A DNA stretch of 49,495 bases from Prochlorococcus sp. AG-355-P16 (GTDB lineage: Bacteria > Cyanobacteriota > Cyanobacteriia > PCC-6307 > Cyanobiaceae): positions 1 to 49,495 of the forward strand of contig QCEQ01000008.1 in NCBI GenBank assembly GCA_003278525.1. The letters run 5' to 3'. The notes beneath the pieces are model-generated. The model worked only from the letters and a program-made list of their open reading frames with translations. It made no database searches and had not been told where the DNA came from. Position numbers and translations under genes: made by a program. Position 1 is the stretch's first letter. Every line of letters starts with the position of its first letter. Positions 38,970 to 47,891 of the stretch are shown here, one piece after another.

Positions 38970-39126
38970 GAATTTAAAGAAATTTAAGATCTTAGAATAT
39001 TACTTAAGATTTTATTTAATTAAGAATTTTTATCTAATCAAGGTTATTTTACAGAATAAATCTAAAAAATTATAATAAGATGTAATTTTAATTTTTATTC
39101 TCGAGTTACTATAAAAAATTTATTTA

Positions 39127-39684
39127 ATGTCCTATTCCTTAAATTCAACATTATTACTCACTATTCTTTTGGCCATAGGATTATTTTTTTTTCTTAGGGC
39201 CTCTAGTAAAGATAGAACAACCATCGTTGAGATTTCATCTACTCAACAGCCAGTTAAGGTTTTAAATGATTTATGTCAGTGGCTTAATTTGAGGGGATGG
39301 AAGCAAACGGGAGGCGATTTTGAACAAAGAATTTTAATATTTAAAGGACAAGTTGTTTCTAGTAAATTTTTAGCAATTTTTTTAGGTTTTCTTGGCGGTT
39401 TTGGTTCTTGTGCTTTGGGATTAGTAATTATTCAAATATATCCTGAATTAGGTTGGTGGCCTCTTCTTTTAGGTTTAGTTGGTGGCCCTTTATCTGGGAT
39501 TATTTATTTTAAGAAATCATCAAGAGAGGAGAAATTTGAATTAAGGCTGATAAACGAAAATGAAAATGATAAAACTTTCATGAGATTAAGAGCGCATAGG
39601 GATGAATTAATCTCTTTAGAAAATGAACTTGGAGAAAAACTTCAATTGAAAAGTGACGGTTCTTTATTTAAAACACCTATTTAG
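39127..39684 (+). CDS. Cofactor assembly of complex C subunit B-like membrane protein
   Basis: The 185-aa product has an N-terminal membrane helix (TLLLTILLAIGLFFFLRA), a soluble stretch with LCQWLNLRGWKQTGGDFEQR, a pair of hydrophobic helices (about residues 80-128: SKFLAIFLGFLGGFGSCALG, WWPLLLGLVGGPLSGIIYF), and a charged C-terminal part ending DELISLENELGEKLQLKSDG. The layout resembles CCB2/CCB4-type proteins that help attach heme c(i) to cytochrome b6. The family call is moderate. It lies in the gap between two minus-strand genes, convergent with hemF. Confidence 0.7.
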   Translation: MSYSLNSTLLLTILLAIGLFFFLRASSKDRTTIVEISSTQQPVKVLNDLCQWLNLRGWKQTGGDFEQRILIFKGQVVSSKFLAIFLGFLGGFGSCALGLVIIQIYPELGWWPLLLGLVGGPLSGIIYFKKSSREEKFELRLINENENDKTFMRLRAHRDELISLENELGEKLQLKSDGSLFKTPI

Positions 39685-39712
39685 GATACTTGAAAAAGTT
39701 ATTTGATAATTT

Positions 39713-40741
39713 TTAATCAAAAATATTATTATCTATACAAAATTTTTCTAACTTTTTATCATTTAACCAATCTTGGGGTTTTGTAAAAATTGATGTGAGA
39801 AATTCCTCTCGAGAACCCTTTTTAGCTTTATATCCATATTCCCATCTGGCTAAAGGCGGTAAGGACATTAATATAGATTCAGTTCTGCCGTTTGTTTGTA
39901 GTCCAAAAATCGTCCCTCTATCCCAAACCAAATTGAATTCGACATATCTACCTCTTCGATATAGCTGGAATTCTCTTTCTTTCGATGAATAAGTTTGAGA
40001 AGCTCTTTTTTCAATAATGGGCAAATATGAAGGTAGGAACGCCTGCCCACAGTTTTCAGCTAAAGAAAATAAATTATCCCAATTCAAATTAGATTTGATA
40101 ATACTTTGTGATACTTTTGATGCCTCTCCATTTTGATTACTTCCTCTGTAAATATTGCCTGAACCATCTTGATAATCATAAAAAATACCTCCTATGCCTC
40201 TTGATTCATTTCTATGCTTCAAAAAGAAATATTCATCACACCATGGTTTGAAAACTTTATGCAAATCTCTATCAACTTTCTCACAAGCTTTTTTATGCTC
40301 GTTATGAAAATTTCTCACATCAGAAAGATAAGGATAAAAAGGGGTTAAGTCAGCACCTCCTCCAAACCACCAAACAGGACCAGCTTCGAAATATCGATAA
40401 TTCAGATGAACTGTAGGGATATAAGGATTCTTAGGATGCAAAACCATAGAAGTTCCTGTAGCAAACCATTCATGACCTTTTGCTTCGGGCCTTTGAGAGA
40501 TTATAGATTGAGGTAATTCTTTTCCCTGTACTTCAGAGAAATTTACTCCTGCTTGTTCAAAAATTGAACCATTTTTCAATACTCTTGATCTTCCACCGCC
40601 ACCTTCTTCTCTAAGCCAAGATTCTTCTGTAAATTTTCCTTTGCCATCTACATTTTCAAGTCCTGAACAAATTTTGTCTTGTAGAGTTAATAAGAGATTT
40701 TTTGTTTTTTCTCTCGAGTTTTTAGGAGGTTCTTTCAACAT
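39713..40741 (-). CDS. hemF: Coproporphyrinogen III oxidase, oxygen-dependent
   Basis: HemF decarboxylates coproporphyrinogen III to protoporphyrinogen IX using O2, a shared step of heme and chlorophyll synthesis. The 342-aa product has [107 protein letters not shown] and the C-terminal [11 protein letters not shown]. All strongly conserved regions are intact. It diverges from mrp across 159 bases. Confidence 0.96.
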   Translation of the reverse strand: MLKEPPKNSREKTKNLLLTLQDKICSGLENVDGKGKFTEESWLREEGGGGRSRVLKNGSIFEQAGVNFSEVQGKELPQSIISQRPEAKGHEWFATGTSMVLHPKNPYIPTVHLNYRYFEAGPVWWFGGGADLTPFYPYLSDVRNFHNEHKKACEKVDRDLHKVFKPWCDEYFFLKHRNESRGIGGIFYDYQDGSGNIYRGSNQNGEASKVSQSIIKSNLNWDNLFSLAENCGQAFLPSYLPIIEKRASQTYSSKEREFQLYRRGRYVEFNLVWDRGTIFGLQTNGRTESILMSLPPLARWEYGYKAKKGSREEFLTSIFTKPQDWLNDKKLEKFCIDNNIFD

Positions 40742-40840
40742 GTATTTAGTAAATCTTGAAGAAAAAAATTTTTTTGGTTAATTATAAGTTTCTCTTTATA
40801 ATTTCTCTTAGGGGGTACTTATTGCCTATTATTTGATAGT

Positions 40841-40872
40841 TCGACATAGTTCTTAATCTTTTAAACTGTCGA
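40841..40872 (+). promoter_or_regulatory. Hairpin in the mrp leader
   Basis: TCGACA (40841-40846) and TGTCGA (40867-40872) pair, and after a two-base bulge GTT (40849-40851) pairs with AAC (40864-40866), leaving a 12-base loop. The structure ends 28 bases before the mrp ATG. No T-run follows. It could be an operator or a leader hairpin; the evidence is only the symmetry. Confidence 0.3.
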
Positions 40873-40900
40873 CTACCTTGTCAAAATATTTAAAAATTTA

Positions 40901-41971
40901 ATGACCACAATAGAAGATGCGAATTTTGCTTTACAAAAAGTTCTAGATGCTGGATCACGGAAAAATGTAATTGAATTAGCTTGGATAAAAAATGTAAGAG
41001 TAATTATACCGAGAGTTATCGTAACATTATCATTACCATCGTTTGCAAATTCTCAGAGAGATAGAATTGTACAAGAGGTTAGAGAAGTACTACTGGATTT
41101 TGAAGATATTGATGATATCCAAATAGAGATAGACAATAATCCTTCCAAATCAGAATCTCTAAATCAAAGTAATGCTCCAGAGTTGCAGAAGATTGAAGGG
41201 ATACGACATATCATAGCTGTTAGCAGTGGTAAAGGCGGAGTTGGGAAAAGCACCATTGCAGTTAATCTCGCTTGTTCTCTAGCTAAATTAGGCTTAAAAA
41301 CTGGTTTGTTGGATGCGGATATATATGGACCCAATACTCCCTCAATGATGGGAGTTGCCGAACAGAATCCAAAGGTTACAGAAGGTAGTGGAAATGATCA
41401 AAGGTTAATACCAATAAATAAATATGGAATTTCACTGGTATCAATGGGTTTTCTCATAGAAGAAGGTCAGCCAGTTATATGGAGAGGACCAATGCTTAAT
41501 AGTATTATTCGACAATTTTTGTACCAAGTTGAATGGAATAATCTTGATTTTTTGGTAATTGACTTGCCTCCAGGAACAGGAGACGCTCAAATATCCCTTT
41601 CTCAATCTGTGCCTATTTCTGGAGCGATAGTTGTCACTACTCCTCAACAAGTATCTTTGCAAGATGCAAGGAGGGGATTAGCAATGTTTAAACAACTCGG
41701 AGTGCCTTTACTGGGAATTATAGAAAATATGTCAGTATTTATTCCGCCAGATATGCCAGGTAAAAAATATGAAATTTTTGGTAAGGGTGGTGGACAAACA
41801 TTAGCCAAAGAAAATGACTTACCATTATTAGCTCAAATCCCTATTGAAATCCCTCTAGTTGATGATAGTAATAAAGGTGTACCAATCTCAGTTAGCCAGC
41901 CAAATAAAGAAAGTTCCGTGTTATTTGGTAATTTAGCTCAATTAATTAAGAATCAATTTGTTAATAGATAA
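40901..41971 (+). CDS. mrp: Mrp/ApbC-family iron-sulfur cluster carrier ATPase
   Basis: The 356-aa product has an N-terminal MIP18-like domain (residues 1 to about 85, WIKNVRVIIPRVIVTLSLPS) and a P-loop NTPase of the Mrp/NBP35 family: deviant Walker A SSGKGGVGKSTIAVNLA, LLDADIYGPNTPSMMG, VIDLPPGTGDAQISLSQ and VVTTPQQVSLQDARRGLAMF. The family transfers [4Fe-4S] clusters to apoproteins. The usual C-terminal CxxC is not obvious: the corresponding region reads ENMSVFIPPDMPGKKYEIFG, which is a known cyanobacterial variant or a divergence to note. It is followed by rodA three bases later. Confidence 0.92.
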   Translation: MTTIEDANFALQKVLDAGSRKNVIELAWIKNVRVIIPRVIVTLSLPSFANSQRDRIVQEVREVLLDFEDIDDIQIEIDNNPSKSESLNQSNAPELQKIEGIRHIIAVSSGKGGVGKSTIAVNLACSLAKLGLKTGLLDADIYGPNTPSMMGVAEQNPKVTEGSGNDQRLIPINKYGISLVSMGFLIEEGQPVIWRGPMLNSIIRQFLYQVEWNNLDFLVIDLPPGTGDAQISLSQSVPISGAIVVTTPQQVSLQDARRGLAMFKQLGVPLLGIIENMSVFIPPDMPGKKYEIFGKGGGQTLAKENDLPLLAQIPIEIPLVDDSNKGVPISVSQPNKESSVLFGNLAQLIKNQFVNR

Positions 41972-41974
41972 TTA

Positions 41975-43243
41975 ATGTTTAAGAGAATTTCTTTATTAAA
42001 TAACAGAGGATTTTTACAAAAACAAGACAAATTTAAGAGAGGTTTTTTATTTTCTCCATTACTTATAATTCCTCTGTTTTTAGTCATTATTTCAGGTTTA
42101 TTAATAAAAAGTATTCAGGGTGATCTTTTAGTGTCGAACTATTTAGGTCATATCTTAACTGGTTTTTCAGGTTATTTTTTAGCATTTTTTATTTCTTATA
42201 TTCCCTTAGAGAGACTTAGAAAGTATGTCGTTCCATTTTATTTGTGTACTTTAATATCCTTATTACTAATTTATTTCTTTGGGATTTCAGTTTCTGGAGC
42301 CCAAAGATGGCTTAACTTGGGAATTTTTTCTTTTCAGCCTTCAGAAGTCGCTAAACTAAGTACTGCATTAACTCTTGCTTTAGTACTCGACAAAAGAATA
42401 ATTCAAACAATACGAGATTTAGTATTGCCCTTAATAGTAGTAGTTATTCCTTGGTTATTAATTTTCTTTCAGCCGGATTTAGGTACCTCTTTAGTTTTAC
42501 TTGTTTTGACAAGTGTGATGCTCTATTGGTCGCAAATGCCCATAGAGTGGATTTTGATATTAGTGTTTTGTATTATCACATCCATACTATATCTAACTTT
42601 ACCAACTCTTCTTATTTTCTGGATTCCAGTTATTGGATATCTTGCTTATAGATCTTCAAAAAAGAAAATTATTTTTTCTGCTCTTGCTATATCGTTCCAT
42701 TTATTAGTGGCAAAATTTACACCAATTTTGTGGCAATATGGCCTGAAAGAATATCAAAAAGATAGATTAGTTTTATTTTTAGATCCAAATAGAGATCCAT
42801 TAGGTGGCGGATATCATTTAATACAGAGTCAAATTGCAATTGGTTCTGGAGGATTATTTGGGACTGGTTTGCTACAAGGTAAGCTCACTAATTTGCAATT
42901 TATACCTGAACAACATACTGATTTTATATTCAGTGCTCTAGGGGAAGAATTAGGTTTTGTGGGGTGTACTATAGTTTTATTTTTGCTATTTTTTTTGATT
43001 AAAAAACTTATTAATATTGCATCAATTGCTAGGACAAACTTTGAATCTCTAGTTGTTATTGGAATAGCCTCAACTTTTGTATTTCAGATAATTATTAACT
43101 TATTTATGACTATTGGATTAGGACCCGTTACTGGGATTCCCCTTCCTTTTATGAGTTATGGTCGAACGTCATTGATGACTAATTTTATATCTATTGGATT
43201 TATTTTATCTGTATTGAAACGTTCTAGATCACAAAGAAGTTGA
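41975..43243 (+). CDS. rodA: Peptidoglycan glycosyltransferase RodA
   Basis: RodA is the SEDS-family glycosyltransferase that polymerises lipid II in the elongasome, working with PBP2, MreC and MreD. The 422-aa product has about ten membrane spans and family motifs GAQRWLNLGIFSFQPSEVAK, FQPDLGTSLVLLVL, WQYGLKEYQKDRLVLFLDPN, GGGYHLIQSQIAIGSGGLFG, FIPEQHTDFIFSALGEELGF and GIPLPFMSYGRTSLMTNF. It starts three bases after mrp, and its TGA overlaps the ATG of the histidine kinase gene. The mreCD genes of the same machinery lie at the left end of the window. Confidence 0.95.
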   Translation: MFKRISLLNNRGFLQKQDKFKRGFLFSPLLIIPLFLVIISGLLIKSIQGDLLVSNYLGHILTGFSGYFLAFFISYIPLERLRKYVVPFYLCTLISLLLIYFFGISVSGAQRWLNLGIFSFQPSEVAKLSTALTLALVLDKRIIQTIRDLVLPLIVVVIPWLLIFFQPDLGTSLVLLVLTSVMLYWSQMPIEWILILVFCIITSILYLTLPTLLIFWIPVIGYLAYRSSKKKIIFSALAISFHLLVAKFTPILWQYGLKEYQKDRLVLFLDPNRDPLGGGYHLIQSQIAIGSGGLFGTGLLQGKLTNLQFIPEQHTDFIFSALGEELGFVGCTIVLFLLFFLIKKLINIASIARTNFESLVVIGIASTFVFQIIINLFMTIGLGPVTGIPLPFMSYGRTSLMTNFISIGFILSVLKRSRSQRS

Positions 43244-44607
43244 TGAAATCACAAATAACCATAAAAAAAATTCAAGAGCTTTTAATTAAGGGAGTTCAAA
43301 CCATATATGTGAATGATGATACATCCAGAAGAATGTGGTGGGCCTCTTTAGAAGTTATACAAAAAGATTTTCTATCTCAGAATTATAAACATGGGGGGAT
43401 CTGGGTTGCCTCGCCGTTGCCAGCTTTTAATGATAAAAAATTTTTAAATCAATTTCATGGATGGCTTTGGTCTCCTGAAGGGTTTCCATACTTTCAAAAT
43501 GAGAATGCAGGTTTTTTACCAGTCAATAATTCAGAAAAGATAAAAAAAGATTTCGATTTAGTTAGTAATTATAAAGTCTTAAATCTTTGTCAGGAAGATG
43601 GCTATGAACCTTTTTTGATGATAATCACCCCAGATTTTCAATGCGTATTATCAATAGTTGGCGAAAAAGATAAGAAAATTCTATTAATGAAGTGTGATGA
43701 AGAAAGCCTAAAACTTTCAATTGAATTAATGCATGGAAAATTAAATCAAGAAAATTATGAGGAAGGAGTAAAATTTCGTAATGCAATCAATAATTTAGGT
43801 AACCTTAATATTAACAATCAATTTGAAAAATTATTTTGGCCAACATTATCGGCAAAATTAGCAAATAATACGCCAAGTCATAATATACAGAATTCTGTGA
43901 AAAATGATGAAAAAAATGTGCAAATAACTGAAGCAAAATTATTACGTGCAATTTCTCACGAAGTAAGAACTCCTTTGGCAACAATAAGAACCCTAATAAG
44001 TTCTACTTTAAAAAAATATAAAATGGATGAATCAATGAGAAATCGTTTAATTCAAATAGATAATGAATGTAATGAACAAATTGATAGGTTTGGTTTAATC
44101 TTTAATGCAGCAGAATTAGTCAGTAATGAAGTGCCATCATTGAATAACTTGGCGAAAATTAATTTAGTTGAAATTTTCAAAAAGCTTGCACCTCTGTGGA
44201 ATAAACAATTAAATCGACGTGGTATTTCTTTGAAGATAGATATTCCAAAACAACTTCCACAAATTTTGAGTGATTCTGAAAAATTAGAATTAATGCTAAG
44301 AGGATTAATTGATAAAAATACTAGAGGATTAAAAGAAGGTAGTACATTGATTTTAGAATTAAGGCCAGCTGGTCAAAAACTCAAACTTCAACTTAAAGTA
44401 CAAAAATTAGATAACAATCAAAAAGTAATTATAAAAAAAGATAATGGTTCTGATATTGGTCCTGTTTTAAATTGGAACCCTCAAACTGGAAGTTTACAAC
44501 TTAGTCAAAATGCCACTCAAAAGTTGTTAGCTAGTTTAGGAGGACATGTCACACAAAGACGTGATACAGGTTTGACAGTATTTTTCCCGATTTCAGATTC
44601 AAAATAA
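43243..44607 (+). CDS. Sensor histidine kinase with degenerate ATP-binding domain
   Basis: The 454-aa soluble product has an N-terminal region (about 1-190) with several tryptophans and no recognised domain, and a HisKA dimerisation helix with the H-box AISHEVRTPLATIRTL; His239 is the likely phosphosite. The C-terminal HATPase part is eroded: the N-box is LRGLIDKNTRGLKEG, and no DxGxG box is present (NGSDIGPVLNWNPQTGSLQL instead). Kinase activity is therefore uncertain. It starts at ATG 43243, overlapping the rodA stop (TGATG); a TTG at 43240 is a less likely start. No transmembrane segment is seen. The partner regulator is not in the cluster. Confidence 0.8.
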   Translation: MKSQITIKKIQELLIKGVQTIYVNDDTSRRMWWASLEVIQKDFLSQNYKHGGIWVASPLPAFNDKKFLNQFHGWLWSPEGFPYFQNENAGFLPVNNSEKIKKDFDLVSNYKVLNLCQEDGYEPFLMIITPDFQCVLSIVGEKDKKILLMKCDEESLKLSIELMHGKLNQENYEEGVKFRNAINNLGNLNINNQFEKLFWPTLSAKLANNTPSHNIQNSVKNDEKNVQITEAKLLRAISHEVRTPLATIRTLISSTLKKYKMDESMRNRLIQIDNECNEQIDRFGLIFNAAELVSNEVPSLNNLAKINLVEIFKKLAPLWNKQLNRRGISLKIDIPKQLPQILSDSEKLELMLRGLIDKNTRGLKEGSTLILELRPAGQKLKLQLKVQKLDNNQKVIIKKDNGSDIGPVLNWNPQTGSLQLSQNATQKLLASLGGHVTQRRDTGLTVFFPISDSK

Positions 44608-44716
44608 ATTTAGAAACAATTTTCCATATATTAAATAATGTAGAAAATTCCTGTGAATTATGAATTTTGCAAAATATGAATGCTAATTTCTTATTATAAA
44701 TAACTTTAAATCAAGG

Positions 44717-45139
44717 ATGACTGAAACTCTAGTTGGTCAATTTCCAAAGCATATAGGAAGTACTGGGGGGTTATTAAACTCAGCAGAAACCGAAGAAAAA
44801 TACGCAATTGTATGGAAAAGTTCAAAGGAACAAGCATTTGAATTACCCACCGGTGGAGCGGCTATTATGCATGAAGGAGATAACTTAATGTACTTTGCAA
44901 GAAAAGAACAATGCCTTGCATTAGGGACACAATTAAGAGCCTTCAAGCCAAGAATTGAAGAATTTAAAATCTACAGAATTTTCCCAGGTGGCGATATTGA
45001 GTTTTTGCACCCAAAAGATGGTGTTTTCTCTGAAAAAGTAAATGAAGGCAGAGAGAAAGTAGGCCATAATCCTAGAAGAATAGGTGAGAACCCTAATCCA
45101 GCTGGTTTAAAATTTACAACAAAAAATACTTTTGATTAA
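44717..45139 (+). CDS. psaD: Photosystem I subunit PsaD
   Basis: PsaD sits on the cytosolic side of photosystem I, stabilises PsaC and provides the ferredoxin docking site. The 140-aa product has [79 protein letters not shown] and [19 protein letters not shown], all highly conserved. It is a single gene between the kinase and trpE. A leader of 109 bases is consistent with a separate, light-responsive promoter; I found no exact paired HLR1 motif. Confidence 0.97.
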   Translation: MTETLVGQFPKHIGSTGGLLNSAETEEKYAIVWKSSKEQAFELPTGGAAIMHEGDNLMYFARKEQCLALGTQLRAFKPRIEEFKIYRIFPGGDIEFLHPKDGVFSEKVNEGREKVGHNPRRIGENPNPAGLKFTTKNTFD

Positions 45140-45198
45140 CTTTCTTAAAGTTGATTTAAAAGAAGAAAATAATTATAATTTGGGTTGACATTACTAAT

Positions 45199-46719
45199 AT
45201 GATCAGCTCACAGAAAGATAGTTTTTTAAAGGCTTACAAAGAAGGTAAAAATTTTATACCTATAACTCAAACTTGGCCAGCAGATTTAGAAAGTCCTTTG
45301 TCGACTTGGTTAAAATTATCTTCAAAAGATTCTCATGGTGTTTTTCTTGAATCTGTTGAGGGTGGGGAAAGTTTGGGTAGGTGGAGTATTGTTGCTACTA
45401 AACCCCTTTGGGAAGCCGTTTGTTATGGAGAAGAGATGGTTAAAACTTGGAATAACGGCAAAACTGAGACACTTAGAGGGGATCCTTTTGATATCTTAAG
45501 AAGTTGGACAAAAGAATTTAAGTCAACCATGCTCGATGACTTACCATCAATTGGACAGTTATATGGCTCTTGGGGTTATGAATTAATAAATCGAATAGAA
45601 CCAAGCGTTCCAATAAATGAAACGCCAGAAAATAGTATACCTTATGGTTCTTGGATGTTTTTTGATCAGTTAGTTGTTTTTGATCAAATAAAAAGATGTA
45701 TTACTGCAGTAGTTTATGCAGATACAACTTCTTTAAAACATTCCTCAATTGAAGAGTTGTATCTAAACTCAATTTCTAAAATTCAGAAAACAAGAAATTT
45801 ATTGCGAGTTCCTCTAAAAGAAAATGAGTATTTAGATTGGAATGAAAATGAGAATTTTAATTTAGATCTAGAAAGTAATTGGAAGAAAGAAGATTTTGAG
45901 GATGCTGTTCTTTCTGCAAAAGAATATATAAGAAAGGGAGATATCTTCCAAATAGTGATTAGTCAGAGATTCAAAGTTCAAGTTAATAATGATCCCTTTA
46001 ACTTATATAGAAGTTTGAGAATGGTTAATCCATCTCCATACATGTCATTTTTTAATTTTGGCTCATGGTATCTGATTGGTTCAAGTCCTGAAGTAATGGT
46101 TAAAGCTGAAAAAGATAAAAATAGTCAGATTGTTGCAAGCTTAAGACCAATAGCTGGTACAAGACCTAGAGGTATTGATAATCAACAAGACTTGGAATTA
46201 GAGAAGGATTTATTAAAAGATCCAAAAGAGATAGCTGAGCATGTAATGCTAATTGACCTTGGTAGAAATGATCTTGGAAGAGTTTGTGAAATTGGTACTG
46301 TGAAGGTCAAGGATTTAATGGTTATTGAGAAATATTCACATGTTATGCATATAGTTAGTGAAGTTGAGGGAATCTTAAGAAATAATGCTGATATATGGGA
46401 TTTGCTAAAAGCATCTTTTCCCGCTGGGACAGTAACTGGTGCGCCAAAAATAAGAGCTATGCAATTGATAAAAGAATTTGAAAAAGATGCTAGAGGACCT
46501 TATGCCGGTGTTTACGGATCTATTGATATTAATGGTGCATTAAATACGGCAATTACGATAAGAACTATGATAGTTAAACCCTCAAGAGATGGGAAATATG
46601 ATGTTTCAGTTCAAGCAGGAGCTGGAATAGTTTCTGATTCTTTGCCTGAAAATGAATATCAAGAGACGATAAATAAAGCAAAGGGGATACTAAAAGCTTT
46701 AGCATGTTTGGATAAATAA
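45199..46719 (+). CDS. trpE: Anthranilate synthase component I
   Basis: TrpE converts chorismate to anthranilate with ammonia from the TrpG glutaminase, the first committed step to tryptophan. The 506-aa product shows the N-terminal LESVEGGESLGRWSIVAT (feedback-site region), YIRKGDIFQIVISQRFKV, NPSPYMSFFNFG, SSPEVMVKAE, RPIAGTRPRG, LIDLGRNDLGRVCEIG, FPAGTVTGAPKIRAMQLI and QAGAGIVSDSLPENEYQET. All chorismate-binding motifs are intact. It is followed directly by gshA. Confidence 0.96.
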   Translation: MISSQKDSFLKAYKEGKNFIPITQTWPADLESPLSTWLKLSSKDSHGVFLESVEGGESLGRWSIVATKPLWEAVCYGEEMVKTWNNGKTETLRGDPFDILRSWTKEFKSTMLDDLPSIGQLYGSWGYELINRIEPSVPINETPENSIPYGSWMFFDQLVVFDQIKRCITAVVYADTTSLKHSSIEELYLNSISKIQKTRNLLRVPLKENEYLDWNENENFNLDLESNWKKEDFEDAVLSAKEYIRKGDIFQIVISQRFKVQVNNDPFNLYRSLRMVNPSPYMSFFNFGSWYLIGSSPEVMVKAEKDKNSQIVASLRPIAGTRPRGIDNQQDLELEKDLLKDPKEIAEHVMLIDLGRNDLGRVCEIGTVKVKDLMVIEKYSHVMHIVSEVEGILRNNADIWDLLKASFPAGTVTGAPKIRAMQLIKEFEKDARGPYAGVYGSIDINGALNTAITIRTMIVKPSRDGKYDVSVQAGAGIVSDSLPENEYQETINKAKGILKALACLDK

Positions 46720-47838
46720 ATGAGTCAAAATATTCTGTATAAGGGTTTTGAGGTGGAACTTTTCACAGGTTCTTTAAATTCTCATATTGGTGTTTCCGCT
46801 GAAATTGAAAAAAAATTTCCTGATTTTGTAAAAGAGCCAGATAACAGAAACGTTGAATACATAACAAAACCTGAAAAAGACTACAATTTTTTATACGAGA
46901 AATTAATTACTCCAAGAAAAAAGTTAAGGCGATGGCTAAACAAAAAAGAGTTAACAATAATTCCTTCATCCACACTTTGTTTTAAACATGATATTCAATT
47001 TCAAAGATCTGATATTGACAATGTTTATCATCAATTTATACAAGAAAATTATGGAACCTCTATCGCAACTTCAAGTGTACATATAAACCTAGGAATAGAT
47101 GATTTGGATAAGCTTTTTGCGGCCATTAGACTGATAAGATCTGAGGCTGCTTTATATCTATCTCTAAGTGCTAGTTCACCTTTTTTAAATAATAAAATTA
47201 CCGAGAATCACTCTCAGAGGTGGATGCAGTTCCCTAAAACACCAAGTAAGGTACCTTTTTTTGTAAATCATAATTCTTATATTGATTGGATTGAGGAAAA
47301 TATAGCTAATAAAAATATGCAAAATATCAGGCATTTTTGGTCTTCAATTCGACCAAATGGTCCCGAAAGACCTTTAATTCTTGATCGTTTGGAATTAAGA
47401 ATTTGCGATTTTGTTTATGATATTGACTTGCTTTTAGGGATAACAGCCATGATAGAACTAAGGATTTTAAATCTTTTTGAAAATATAAATACTTTAGATC
47501 CGTTGAATGCCAGTTTTTTTTCAATTGATAAATTATCAGAAATATGTGATCAAAATGAGATAAATGCTGCTAGAGATAGTCTGAATTCAGAATTAATTCA
47601 CTGGAAAAATGGTAAAAAAGTTATTTGTAGAGAATGGATCCAAAACTTATTATCAGACTTATCATCAACTGCAGAAAATTTTGGCATGAAACATCTTTTG
47701 AATCCTATATATAAAGTTCTTGAAGACGGAAATCAATCTATGAAATGGATAGATCAATATGAAAAAGGTCTTTCTATTGAGCAAATAATGAAAATTTCTA
47801 TCGAAGATATGGTTAGGAGTGAAGGTGAGAATGTTTGA
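46720..47838 (+). CDS. gshA: Glutamate--cysteine ligase (cyanobacterial GCS2 type)
   Basis: GshA forms gamma-glutamylcysteine, the first step to glutathione. The 372-aa product begins YKGFEVELFTGSLNSHIGVS and contains NVEYITKPEKDYNFLYEKLI, STLCFKHDIQFQRSD, TSSVHINLGIDDLDKLFAAI, RLIRSEAALYLSLSASSPFL, and IRPNGPERPLILDRLELRIC. This is the pattern of the cyanobacterial GCS2 subgroup. Its ATG follows the trpE stop without a gap, so the pair is translationally linked. ppc starts 53 bases after it. Confidence 0.9.
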   Translation: MSQNILYKGFEVELFTGSLNSHIGVSAEIEKKFPDFVKEPDNRNVEYITKPEKDYNFLYEKLITPRKKLRRWLNKKELTIIPSSTLCFKHDIQFQRSDIDNVYHQFIQENYGTSIATSSVHINLGIDDLDKLFAAIRLIRSEAALYLSLSASSPFLNNKITENHSQRWMQFPKTPSKVPFFVNHNSYIDWIEENIANKNMQNIRHFWSSIRPNGPERPLILDRLELRICDFVYDIDLLLGITAMIELRILNLFENINTLDPLNASFFSIDKLSEICDQNEINAARDSLNSELIHWKNGKKVICREWIQNLLSDLSSTAENFGMKHLLNPIYKVLEDGNQSMKWIDQYEKGLSIEQIMKISIEDMVRSEGENV

Positions 47839-47891
47839 TTATTTAAATAAACATTTGATCTGAACATTTTCACTTGTGACATAATGATTAT

